Shown here: piece after piece, positions 7,754 to 14,077 of the stretch | Layout of the letters: each line of letters opens with the position of its first letter | Numbering within the stretch: position 1 is the stretch's first letter | DNA from: DATGMB01 sp035293845 | GTDB lineage: Bacteria > Acidobacteriota > Terriglobia > Bryobacterales > Bryobacteraceae | Assembly: GCA_035293845.1 (NCBI GenBank) | Contig: DATGMB010000283.1 | Location: 1-16,809, forward strand | DNA: 16,809 bases | Reading direction: 5' to 3' | Notes under the pieces: model-generated | Database searches by the model: none | What the model saw: the letters and a program-made list of their open reading frames with translations, nothing else | What the model was told of the DNA's origin: nothing | Translations under genes and position numbers: made by a program

Positions 7754-8107
7754 TTAGCCGCGGGGCTCGCGCCGTTTCGCGGCCTGCTCCTCGGCGTCTT
7801 CTTTAATGCGCAGCAGGTGGCTGGTCCACAGCTCTTCGAAGCGGCCCACCCAGCGTTCGTAGATCTGCCGGATGGGCACGACGTTCAACGAGTTGACGCG
7901 CTGGCGGCCTTCCTCGCGCGTGTGGATCAGGCCGGCGTCGCGGAGCACGTCGATGTGCTTCATGACGCCGAAGCGGGTCAGATGCGGGAAGGCCTCGACG
8001 ATCGCGGTCGTGGTGCGGGGGCCCTGCCGCAACAGATCGAGAATTGCGCGGCGCGTGGGATCGGCCAGCGCCTTCCACACGCCGTCGAGGTCGTCGCCGG
8101 CGGGCAT
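7754..8107 (-). CDS. ArsR-type winged-helix transcriptional regulator
   Basis: A 117-residue DNA-binding regulator of the ArsR type usually found paired with SRPBCC proteins. It opens with VWKALADPTRRAILDLLRQG, the classic first helices, followed by the recognition region TRFGVMKHIDVLRDAGLIHTREEGRQRVNSL and a C-terminal helix, YERWVGRFEELWTSHLLRIKED. It lacks the ELCVCDL metal-binding cysteines of metal-sensing ArsR/SmtB. Start ATG 8107 lies one base after the SRPBCC stop (TGAGATG), implying coupling. ATG 8143, with a GGAAGGGA about 10 nt upstream, is the alternative and would overlap SRPBCC by about 35 nt. It probably represses its own operon through the boxes at 8589-8611. Confidence 0.9.
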   Translation of the reverse strand: MPAGDDLDGVWKALADPTRRAILDLLRQGPRTTTAIVEAFPHLTRFGVMKHIDVLRDAGLIHTREEGRQRVNSLNVVPIRQIYERWVGRFEELWTSHLLRIKEDAEEQAAKRREPRG

Positions 8108-8108
8108 C

Positions 8109-8561
8109 TCAGGTATGCTGCGCTCCGGCGACGGCCGTGGCATCCTGCGCGATCCCTTCCAGGATCTGGCTCCAGCCTTTCGTCACACCCTCGCGGTGGG
8201 CGGGGTCGATAAAGCCGATGGCGCGGTGCCGCAGGTCCACATGCGTCCCGCCGGGCTTCTGTTCGAGCTTCACCTCAAGGTGGTTCAGGGCGGGGTAGGA
8301 CATGAACATGGGACCGCTCAGTTCCAGCAGCACGGGCGGCTTGATTACCTGCACGTGCCCCCACAGATGGCCGATGCCGTTGCCGCGGTCGCGGAACCAG
8401 CGGCCGCCGGGCCACTGCTCCAGGATCATCTGCAGCGATTCGCCCTGCGGAGTGGCGAAGCCCTCGCCCAGCCGGTGCAGAACGCTGCGGTATACCTGGC
8501 CGATGTCGGCCTTGATGTCGATGCTTTGTGTGATGTCGAGCGTGAGATCGTTGAGTGTCAC
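8109..8561 (-). CDS. SRPBCC / AHSA1-type domain protein
   Basis: A 150-residue cytosolic protein with the START-like (Bet v1/AHSA1) fold, which forms a hydrophobic ligand cavity. Recognisable parts are the first strand DITQSIDIKADIGQVYRSVL, the LEQWPGGRWFRDRGNGIGHLWGHVQVIKPPVLLELSGPM middle typical of the family, and the C-terminal helix region HREGVTKGWSQILEGI. The ligand is unknown. It starts at GTG 8561 with a very strong AAGGAGGAGG Shine-Dalgarno sequence. It is the first gene of an operon with a good promoter and is followed at once by its ArsR regulator. This gene pair is a widespread arrangement. Confidence 0.9.
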   Translation of the reverse strand: MTLNDLTLDITQSIDIKADIGQVYRSVLHRLGEGFATPQGESLQMILEQWPGGRWFRDRGNGIGHLWGHVQVIKPPVLLELSGPMFMSYPALNHLEVKLEQKPGGTHVDLRHRAIGFIDPAHREGVTKGWSQILEGIAQDATAVAGAQHT

Positions 8562-8585
8562 GGTGCCTCCTCCTTACGTGCCTTT

Positions 8586-8614
8586 ATAGTAACGTGACTC
8601 TTTGGTAACGTCAA
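8586..8614 (-). promoter_or_regulatory. SRPBCC-arsR operon promoter with GTAACGT boxes
   Basis: On the minus strand TTGACG (8614-8609) and TACTAT (8591-8586) are separated by exactly 17 bp, a near-consensus vegetative promoter ending 25 nt before the GTG start. The 7-mer GTAACGT (plus strand) occurs twice, at 8589-8595 and 8605-8611, one copy touching each promoter hexamer. Such repeats are the expected place for repression by the ArsR protein encoded in the operon. The promoter is seen directly; the operator role is inferred. Confidence 0.75.
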
Positions 8615-8688
8615 GAGACAAATTGCGGCAGGAATGGATTGGCTCAATACGGGAAGGGGTGATCGCTTACAGATTGGAGTCAGGAATT

Positions 8689-8880
8689 TTAAAAGCCGCC
8701 GCGCCCGTCGTAACACATCGCCATGATCTGTTCCCACGTGTAATCGCGTTGCAGCCAGCCCTCGACTGAACCGTCCTTCAGGCGGAAAGGTTCCGCCACG
8801 TCCTCCCGGCGCTCTGGACGCATTGCGTCGACGGCGTGGCCGGCCCGTTTGAGCCGATCGGGCATAGACTCTTCACCCAT
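8689..8880 (-). CDS. Small hypothetical protein
   Basis: A possible 63-residue protein starting at ATG 8880, 8 nt after the S9 peptidase stop, or at ATG 8865 (MPDRLKRAG). It is charged and soluble, with no membrane segment or cysteine motif, and ends in LKDGSVEGWLQRDYTWEQI then a Gly-rich tail. GAAGAG just before ATG 8865 is a weak ribosome binding site. I do not recognise the family. Its placement directly after the peptidase on the same strand suggests the end of that operon. It may still be a chance ORF. Confidence 0.45.
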   Translation of the reverse strand: MGEESMPDRLKRAGHAVDAMRPERREDVAEPFRLKDGSVEGWLQRDYTWEQIMAMCYDGRGGF

Positions 8881-8888
8881 GGTTCAGT

Positions 8889-10907
8889 TTAGTTCCCGGC
8901 CGGTTCGGCCGTCCGGGTCTGCGTCACTTCCTCTCCCCAGATGTATTTGCTGAACCACTCGTAGTTGTGTTCCATCACGGCGCGCTGCTGCTTGGGCTTG
9001 TTGATGGGGTGGCCGAAGCCTTTGTAGAGGATCAGCTTCACGGGAACGCCGCGATCTTTCAGCGCCTGGTAGAGCTCGAAGGAGTTGGGCGGGGGGACGC
9101 GCTTGTCCTGGTCGCCGTGCTGGATCAGGGTCGGCGTCCGGGCGCGGTTGACGTACGTGATGGGCGAAGTCTTGCGGTAGATTTCGGGGTCGTCCCACGG
9201 CGTGCCTTTGAGGTATTGCCGGGTAAAGGGGTGGATATCGGTGTTGACGTAGTAAGTCATCCAGTCTGAAATTCCGGCGCCGACGGAAACGGCCTTGAAG
9301 CGGTCGCTGAAGCAGGTGATGAATGCCGAGATGTAGCCGCCCTCGCTCCAGCCCATGGCGCCGACGCGGTTTTTGTCAACTATTCCTTTGGCGATCAGGT
9401 AATCGACGCCGGAGATCACGTCTTCGTAATCGCCGATGCCGAGGTTGCGCACGTTGAGCGAGCGGAATTTTTCGCCATACCCCGCCGAGCCGCGGTAATT
9501 GGGCTTGAGGATGAGCGCGCCTTTCGCTGCGAAGCGCGCGATGGGGTAGGTGCGGTCGGGCGCGAGGACGGGCGTATCGACACCGGTAGGGCCGCCGTGG
9601 ATCACGACGAGCAGCGGATACTTGCGCGAGGGGTCGTAATCGGCCGGTTTGATCAGGATGCCCTCGATGGGCGTTCCATCGATCGATTTCCACTGGATCA
9701 CCTCGCGGGTGGCGAGCTGAAAATCCTTATATTGCGTGGCGACGTCCGTCAGCTTGCGGGGCGCGAAGTCGTCTACAGGCGAGACCACGACTTCTGGGAA
9801 CTCGTTGGGCGCCGCCGCGACGCCGGCGAGCGTGCGGTGATCGTGCGTGAACGAGGCGTCGCCGAGATGGTACTGATCCGGTGCGGTGATGCGGCGGATG
9901 GCTGCGGTCTCGGGATCGAGGCGGAAGAGGTGGGCGTTGGTGCGCTGCAGGGCGCCGAAGTAGATGCCGTCCGGGCCCCAATCGATCAGGTTCGCGTCTT
10001 CGTCGAAAGCGGCGGTGAGGATACGGATGGGGCCGCCCTCGGCCGGCGCGACCGCGATGCGGCGGTTGGCGTAGTAGAAGAACGGATTGCCGGCGGAGGT
10101 CACGAAGGCGATCCGGCGGCCGTCGGGCGACCACTTGGGGTGAGAGTTCGGACCGCCGTTCTCGAACAGCTTGTGAACGTGATGGTCGGCGAGGTCCACG
10201 GTGTAGATTTGCTCGGTATCCTGCGAGCCGAGATCGGGGTCGCGGGTGGCGCTGAAGGCGATGCGCTTGCCGTCCGGGGACCAGGAGAAGGCGCCGACGC
10301 TGAACTGATCGCCGGCGGCCAGCGGCTCGGGATGGGGGAGTTGCTTCACGTCGGCCGGCGGATCGGCGGGGACGCGGACGAGCCAGAGGTGGTTCATCGT
10401 GTAGTCGCCGCCGACGATTTCGAAGTCGCCGTACTTCTCCTTGCGGTCCTTCTTCGCCTTGGAATCGGGGCCGGAAGACGTGAACGCGATCGCGGAGCCG
10501 TCGGGCGACCAGGCGAGCGAGCCGACGCCGTTATCCTCCGTGGTGAGCTGCATGGCTTCGCCGCCGGATGGCGCAATGAGGTAGATCTGGCGCTTGCCGT
10601 CGCGGTCGGAGAGAAAGGCGAGCCGGCGGGAATCGGGCGCCCATTGCGGGCTGTTGGAGGACTTCTTGCCGCTGGTGAGCTGGTAGCGCTCGCCGGTGGC
10701 GGTCTGGGAAATCCAGATCTGCTGGGTGAAGTCGTTCTCCTCCCAGGTGGTCTGGGTGACCACGTAGGCGACGTAGCGGCCGTCCGGCGAAATCTGCGCG
10801 CCGGAGACGGATTTCATGGCGAGGGATTGATCGATGGTCGGGATGGAGATGCCGGCGGCCACGGCCGCGGCGGAAACAAGCAGGGGCAGGACGGCGGTGC
10901 GGACCAT
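8889..10907 (-). CDS. Secreted S9 family prolyl-oligopeptidase-type peptidase
   Basis: A serine peptidase of family S9 (acylaminoacyl-peptidase/DPP-like), about 672 residues. An N-terminal signal peptide (MVRTAVLPLLVSAAAVAAG) points to export. Residues about 25-400 form a beta-propeller with repeated WSPDG/SPDGR blades (ISPDGRYVAYVV, WAPDSRRLAF, WSPDGSAIAF, WSPDGKRIAF, WSPDGRRIAF). The C-terminal alpha/beta hydrolase domain has HGGPTG (oxyanion side), GWSEGGY with Ser about 521, HGDQDKRVP with Asp about 601, and GFGHP with His about 633, so the triad is complete. ATG 10907 is chosen because it gives a clean signal peptide and lies 7 nt after a TATAAT. ATG 10916 or a GTG at 11015 are possible but less natural. 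It is divergent from the deaminase. It likely cleaves short peptides in the periplasm. Confidence 0.93.
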   Translation of the reverse strand: MVRTAVLPLLVSAAAVAAGISIPTIDQSLAMKSVSGAQISPDGRYVAYVVTQTTWEENDFTQQIWISQTATGERYQLTSGKKSSNSPQWAPDSRRLAFLSDRDGKRQIYLIAPSGGEAMQLTTEDNGVGSLAWSPDGSAIAFTSSGPDSKAKKDRKEKYGDFEIVGGDYTMNHLWLVRVPADPPADVKQLPHPEPLAAGDQFSVGAFSWSPDGKRIAFSATRDPDLGSQDTEQIYTVDLADHHVHKLFENGGPNSHPKWSPDGRRIAFVTSAGNPFFYYANRRIAVAPAEGGPIRILTAAFDEDANLIDWGPDGIYFGALQRTNAHLFRLDPETAAIRRITAPDQYHLGDASFTHDHRTLAGVAAAPNEFPEVVVSPVDDFAPRKLTDVATQYKDFQLATREVIQWKSIDGTPIEGILIKPADYDPSRKYPLLVVIHGGPTGVDTPVLAPDRTYPIARFAAKGALILKPNYRGSAGYGEKFRSLNVRNLGIGDYEDVISGVDYLIAKGIVDKNRVGAMGWSEGGYISAFITCFSDRFKAVSVGAGISDWMTYYVNTDIHPFTRQYLKGTPWDDPEIYRKTSPITYVNRARTPTLIQHGDQDKRVPPPNSFELYQALKDRGVPVKLILYKGFGHPINKPKQQRAVMEHNYEWFSKYIWGEEVTQTRTAEPAGN

Positions 10908-10914
10908 GCCGATC

Positions 10915-10920
10915 ATTATA
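10915..10920 (-). promoter_or_regulatory. Candidate -10 element, S9 peptidase (leaderless)
   Basis: A perfect TATAAT on the minus strand is followed by 7 nt and then ATG 10907. No -35 hexamer and no Shine-Dalgarno sequence are seen. If used, transcription would begin at or next to the A of the start codon. Confidence 0.45.
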
Positions 10921-10947
10921 GGCGCGTTCCGCATAGGCGCGTTCCGC
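10918..10947. repeat. Exact 15-bp tandem duplication
   Basis: The 15-mer ataggcgcgttccgc is present twice head to tail, at 10918-10932 and 10933-10947, without mismatch. It lies in the short divergent region between the peptidase and deaminase genes and its left edge overlaps the TATAAT of the peptidase. It would read MRNAP twice if the peptidase frame extended upstream. Confidence 0.85.
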
Positions 10948-10981
10948 GCGAGCGGCGCCTCGCGGCGGTTGTACCTCGGGA

Positions 10982-10987
10982 TACAAT
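10982..10987 (+). promoter_or_regulatory. Candidate -10 element, deaminase gene
   Basis: TACAAT lies 11 nt before ATG 10999, giving a predicted leader of only a few bases. The surrounding TACAATCGG is identical to that at the promoter at 11802-11810, supporting it as the organism's -10 type. No matching -35 hexamer is seen. Confidence 0.4.
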
Positions 10988-10998
10988 CGGGGGACGCC

Positions 10999-11451
10999 AT
11001 GCGAGAGATTCCCACTTGGGACCGCTACTATCTGGATATTTGCCAGGTGGTGGCGGCCCGCAGCAAAGACCCGAATACGCAGATCGGCTGCGTGATCGTC
11101 GGGCCGAACCACGAGATCCGCTCGACCGGATACAACTCGTTTCCGCGAGGCATCCGCGACGACGTGGCGGAGCGGCTGGTGCGGCCCACCAAATATCTCT
11201 GGATCGAGCACGCAGAGCGCAATGCCATCTGCAACGCGGCGCGCGCCGGCACGGCCACGGAGGGCTGCACGATTTACGTGGAGATTATGCCGTGCATGGA
11301 TTGCGCGCGCGCAGTAGTGCAGGCGGGCATCGTCGAGGTCGTCGTGTCGGCGGCGCGAATGGCGCAGTACTCGAGCGACTACTACAACGAGCATTTCGGA
11401 ATGGTCGAGATCCTGTTCGCCGAAGCGCGCGTGCGCGTGCGCCGGGTTTAG
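10999..11451 (+). CDS. dCMP deaminase family protein
   Basis: A 150-residue zinc-dependent deaminase of the dCMP/ComEB type. The zinc and catalytic residues are present: H71-A-E73 in IEHAERNAI and PCMDC with C99 and C102. The Asn of GYNSFPRG and the PNTQIGCVIV stretch fit the substrate-binding part of dCMP deaminases. The reaction would convert dCMP to dUMP for dTMP synthesis, although related enzymes act on other cytosine compounds and some allosteric features of larger dCMP deaminases are not evident. Length is normal. The start is ATG 10999; the open frame extends upstream to 10834 only through the peptidase gene. Its 3' end overlaps that of the convergent zinc-ribbon gene by 3 nt. Confidence 0.9.
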   Translation: MREIPTWDRYYLDICQVVAARSKDPNTQIGCVIVGPNHEIRSTGYNSFPRGIRDDVAERLVRPTKYLWIEHAERNAICNAARAGTATEGCTIYVEIMPCMDCARAVVQAGIVEVVVSAARMAQYSSDYYNEHFGMVEILFAEARVRVRRV

Positions 11452-11738
11452 GCGCTGGGGCTGGTTTCGTCCGGGCGGCGCGGGGGCAGGGGCGGTTCGG
11501 GGACCGTCACCGGGATCTCCGCGGGAGTTGTCAGCTCGGGCAGGCCGAGAGTATCGCCGGGCCGGAGCTTGCGGTAGAAACGGTAGCGGCAACCGCGGCA
11601 GCGGAGCGGGATGCGCCCCAGGGAGCCCATGAGCCAGTCGCGGAAGCCACCCGGATAGGACCGCCGCACGTCGAAGCCGGCGCACGCGGGACAGCGGATA
11701 GGGTTGGCTGGGCTGACCTGAGACACGGTGGCGCGCAT
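11448..11738 (-). CDS. Small zinc-ribbon hypothetical protein
   Basis: A 96-residue protein with two cysteine knuckles, CPAC (C16, C19) and CRGC (C47, C50), 28 residues apart, which should bind one zinc. Between them is RRSYPGGFRDWLMGSLGRIPLRC, a hydrophobic/basic stretch. The C-terminal third is Pro/Glu-rich (TVPEPPLPPRRPDE) and likely disordered. It is not assigned to a named family; similar short zinc-ribbon proteins occur in Acidobacteria. ATG 11738 has no Shine-Dalgarno sequence; a GTG at 11726 is an alternative. A short palindrome, ATACC-AG-GGTAT, overlaps the start at 11737-11748. The gene ends within the deaminase stop codon region, tail to tail. Confidence 0.75.
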   Translation of the reverse strand: MRATVSQVSPANPIRCPACAGFDVRRSYPGGFRDWLMGSLGRIPLRCRGCRYRFYRKLRPGDTLGLPELTTPAEIPVTVPEPPLPPRRPDETSPSA

Positions 11739-11778
11739 ACCAGGGTATCAGAATCGGGGCAAATTTTTGGGCGGCTTA

Positions 11779-11807
11779 TTGGTGAGCAATCGCACGTGCG
11801 CTACAAT
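11779..11807 (+). promoter_or_regulatory. Promoter of the 102-residue protein gene
   Basis: TTGGTG (11779-11784) and TACAAT (11802-11807) are 17 bp apart on the plus strand. The predicted start of transcription is near 11814, leaving a leader of about 110 nt before ATG 11924. Confidence 0.6.
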
Positions 11808-11884
11808 CGGTGTGGAAAAGGCCAGTCCCCCTGGGGCGCTTTCAGGAACATCTTTCCGGCTCGGGTTTTCTCTCGTTGACGTTT

Positions 11885-11899
11885 CTGGCCTGCGGCCAG
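11885..11899 (+). other. Leader hairpin before the 102-residue protein gene
   Basis: CTGGCC and GGCCAG form a perfect 6-bp stem with a TGC triloop, ending 11 nt before the AAGGAG ribosome binding site at 11911-11916. In an mRNA starting near 11814 it would sit in the untranslated leader. It could influence translation or be chance; no known riboswitch class is recognised. Confidence 0.4.
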
Positions 11900-11923
11900 G
11901 CTGGCGTGCCAAGGAGCAAGTGT

Positions 11924-12232
11924 ATGCCGGACAATCAACGTCATTACGGCAAGTGGAGTAGAGAGGAACTGCTCGGCGCGGAAGCTACCGCGCGCCAGTT
12001 CCTGGAAGAGAACAGCGGCCAGATCGCAGAGACCATGCGGGCCAAGGCCAAGTGCCTGGAAGCGCTCATCCAGCGGGTCGGGATGTCCAAGACGAGCTTT
12101 GAAGATCGCCTGGAGTTTTTCGCCCGCATTTCCGAAGTGGCCGCCCTGGTGCAGCAGGATGCCGACGGATTCTTCGAGTTGGCTTCGCAGCCGGTAGTGG
12201 CCCGGATTTTGGGGACGGTGAAAAGGAAATAG
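11924..12232 (+). CDS. Conserved-looking small helical protein, unknown function
   Basis: A 102-residue, mostly helical soluble protein without signal peptide, cysteine motif or known domain that I can recognise. It contains REELLGAEATARQFLEEN, a central LIQRVGMSKTSFEDRLEFFARISEVAALVQQ and a basic end, GTVKRK. ATG 11924 is preferred because AAGGAG lies 7 nt upstream; the frame is open to GTG 11810, but that extension covers the promoter and leader. It has its own sigma-70-type promoter and a 110-nt leader. It converges on fabD with 7 nt between stop codons. Confidence 0.75.
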   Translation: MPDNQRHYGKWSREELLGAEATARQFLEENSGQIAETMRAKAKCLEALIQRVGMSKTSFEDRLEFFARISEVAALVQQDADGFFELASQPVVARILGTVKRK

Positions 12233-12239
12233 CTCGCGA

Positions 12240-13160
12240 TCAGAGCTTTTCTGCATCCGCGGGTTCGCCGAATTTGAATCCGGCGATCCCAGGCTCAATC
12301 GAGCGCAGGAGGCCGGTGAGCACGCTGCCGGCTCCTACTTCGATCGCCCGTGAGACTCCCCGCGCGGCCAGGTAGCGGATCGATTCCACCCAGCGCACGG
12401 GATTCGGCACCTGCTGGTACAGGCCCTCGCGGGCTTCCGCGCCGGTGTGGATCTCGCGGGCCTGCCAGTTATTGACCAGCGGACGGCGCAAGTCGCGGAA
12501 TTCGGTGCTATCGAGATCCGCCCGCAGCCGCTCCTGCGCAGGCGCCATCAGCGAGCAGTGGAATGGGGCGCTGACGGGCAGCAGCACCGCGCGGCGCGCT
12601 CCGGCCGCTTTGGCAAGATCGATGGCGCGCCCCACAGCGGCGGCGTGGCCGGCGATCACCACCTGCTCCGGTGAATTCAGGTTGGCGGCGCTGACCACCT
12701 CGCCCTGCGCCGCTTCCTGCAGCACGCGGTCGAGGCTGCCATCCGGCAGCTTCAGCAACGCGGCCATCGCGCCCACCCCCGGAGGCACGGCCTCCTGCAT
12801 ATAGCGGCCGCGCTGGCGGACCAGGCGGACGGCATCGGCAAATCTCACGCTCCCCGCGGCCACGAGCGCCGAGTATTCGCCGAGCGAATGGCCGGCGACG
12901 TAATCGGGCGCGAGCCCCTTTTCCTGGAGCACGGTGAAAGCGGCTACGGAGACAGTCAGGAGCGCGGGCTGGGTGTTTTCGGTCAGCCTGAGCGCATCCT
13001 CCGGCCCTTCAAAGGAGAGGCGCGAGATGGCGAAGCCGAGGGCGTCGTCCGCTTCCTCGAACACGCGGCGGGCGGCAGGGACGGCTTCGGCGAGAGCCTT
13101 GCCCATGCCGACGAACTGTGATCCCTGGCCGGGAAATAAGAATGCGGTTTTGGGGGTCAA
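12240..13160 (-). CDS. fabD: Malonyl-CoA:ACP transacylase
   Basis: A 306-residue FabD, which moves malonyl groups from CoA to acyl carrier protein to feed fatty acid synthesis in the cytosol. The N-terminal FLFPGQGSQFVGMG, the nucleophile motif GHSLGEYSAL (S92), R117 in RQRGRYMQEAVP, and the catalytic His in SAPFHCSLM (H201) are all present. NSPEQVVIAG and GAGSVLTGL near the end complete the family pattern. Length is normal. The start is TTG 13160, the only start that gives the conserved N-terminus; no Shine-Dalgarno sequence is seen and TATAAT lies 6 nt upstream. Other fab genes are not adjacent; it follows a secreted-protein gene by 60 nt. Confidence 0.95.
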   Translation of the reverse strand: MTPKTAFLFPGQGSQFVGMGKALAEAVPAARRVFEEADDALGFAISRLSFEGPEDALRLTENTQPALLTVSVAAFTVLQEKGLAPDYVAGHSLGEYSALVAAGSVRFADAVRLVRQRGRYMQEAVPPGVGAMAALLKLPDGSLDRVLQEAAQGEVVSAANLNSPEQVVIAGHAAAVGRAIDLAKAAGARRAVLLPVSAPFHCSLMAPAQERLRADLDSTEFRDLRRPLVNNWQAREIHTGAEAREGLYQQVPNPVRWVESIRYLAARGVSRAIEVGAGSVLTGLLRSIEPGIAGFKFGEPADAEKL

Positions 13161-13166
13161 CTCAGG

Positions 13167-13172
13167 ATTATA
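13167..13172 (-). promoter_or_regulatory. Candidate -10 element, fabD (leaderless)
   Basis: A perfect TATAAT on the minus strand, then CCTGAG and the TTG start codon. Transcription would begin at about the first base of the start codon. No -35 hexamer is seen at 16-18 bp. Confidence 0.45.
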
Positions 13173-13195
13173 GCTGAGGGACGACCATGAGCCGG

Positions 13196-13243
13196 GCTAC
13201 TGGGCGCTGGATGGCCTGCGCTACTGAGCGCTGGATGGAATGA
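13196..13243. repeat. 24-bp tandem duplication across a stop codon
   Basis: The 19-mer gctactgggcgctggatgg (13196-13214) recurs at 13220-13238 with a single G/A change, a period of 24 bp. On the minus strand each copy reads P-S-S-A-Q followed by TAG, so the last five codons and the stop of the 13221-14042 gene are present twice in frame. Confidence 0.85.
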
Positions 13244-14042
13244 CGCGGGAATCGGCCTGGAATTTGTGGTAATTGCTGTACGTGAACTCGATCTGCTCGC
13301 GGATTCCCTTGAACAGGAACAGCCGCGCCGAGCCCTGGAGCGCAATGCGCTTGGGCAGCCAGACCTCGTCGTTCACCCTCGTTTGCTCCATTTCGATGTG
13401 CGCCCCTTTGCCGACGCGGAGGAGGATTGCGCCCAGCGTCACGCTATCGAGCGTTTCGGCATCCACGCGGACCCATTGGTAATTCTGTTGATCGATCCAG
13501 AAACGCGCCTTCATCTTGGTCAAGAGGGCGCCGGCCATCGTCTTGGGATGATAGCCAGGCTTCGGTGAAGCGTCGATGACCCAGGCGGGGCGTCCGGCGA
13601 TGGTCTCCGTGCCTGCGATCTTGAAATTGAAGGCGTCGGGCACTTCGTGGAGCGGATCGCGCTGGCGGCTGCGGCGCCGCTCCCATTCGGCGAGGCGGCG
13701 CTGGCGCTGTTCCGCGGTCTCATGGCGGCGCAGCTCGATATTGGCTTCGAGCTTCTCCTTCTCATGCTGCTGTTCCTCCGGGGTGAGCGGCTGATCGTTG
13801 CGCGCCACCAGGCGGCGGTAGGGCGAGCCTTCGAGCATGGTGACATCGAAGGTCCGCAGCGATTGCTGCTTAATGCCGCCCGAGCTGTCGAATTGCTTTT
13901 CGAGCTGCCGCTCCAGATAGGTGTAGTTGCGGACCGCGGCCTGGTCCTTGCGGTCGAGCTCCAGGGACCGGCGGACGATTTCGCGCGCATCCTGCGCCGC
14001 GAGCAGGCAGGGCAGAGCGGCAATGAGGAGGGAGAGGCGCAC
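13221..14042 (-). CDS. Secreted LolA-like hypothetical protein (copy A)
   Basis: A 273-residue exported protein. A signal peptide (MRLSLLIAALPCLLA, cleavage near AQ) is followed by an Ala/Glu/Arg-rich helical stretch (about 95-130) and a C-terminal beta-rich part. That part contains VPDAFNFKIAGTETIAGRPAWVIDASPKPGY, MKARFWIDQQNYQWVRVDAET and LPKRIALQGSARLFLFKGIREQIEFTYSNYHKF. The repeated substrate/lipid-like strand pattern resembles outer-membrane lipoprotein-sorting (LolA/LolB-fold) proteins, but there is no lipobox and the family is not certain. GTG 14042 is chosen because it gives the signal peptide start; it lacks a Shine-Dalgarno sequence and lies 7 nt after TACAAT. It is a paralogue of the gene immediately upstream (14078-14890), 35 nt away. 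Confidence 0.8.
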   Translation of the reverse strand: MRLSLLIAALPCLLAAQDAREIVRRSLELDRKDQAAVRNYTYLERQLEKQFDSSGGIKQQSLRTFDVTMLEGSPYRRLVARNDQPLTPEEQQHEKEKLEANIELRRHETAEQRQRRLAEWERRRSRQRDPLHEVPDAFNFKIAGTETIAGRPAWVIDASPKPGYHPKTMAGALLTKMKARFWIDQQNYQWVRVDAETLDSVTLGAILLRVGKGAHIEMEQTRVNDEVWLPKRIALQGSARLFLFKGIREQIEFTYSNYHKFQADSRVIPSSAQ

Positions 14043-14049
14043 AGGTTAT

Positions 14050-14055
14050 ATTGTA
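14050..14055 (-). promoter_or_regulatory. Candidate -10 element, secreted protein copy A
   Basis: TACAAT on the minus strand, 7 nt before GTG 14042 and within the 35-nt gap between the paralogues. No -35 hexamer is seen; the gene may also be read from the upstream paralogue. Confidence 0.35.
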
Positions 14056-14077
14056 CGGTCGGCGCGAGCGGCGGGTT

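Noticed and set aside
6304..7806. 500-codon plus-strand frame over PrpD, CPLC and DUF899
   Set aside because: It is antisense to three supported genes and resembles no protein family.
9597..11879. A 760-codon plus-strand open frame across the peptidase and deaminase genes
   Set aside because: It is antisense to the S9 peptidase and out of frame with the deaminase; both real genes have complete catalytic motifs.
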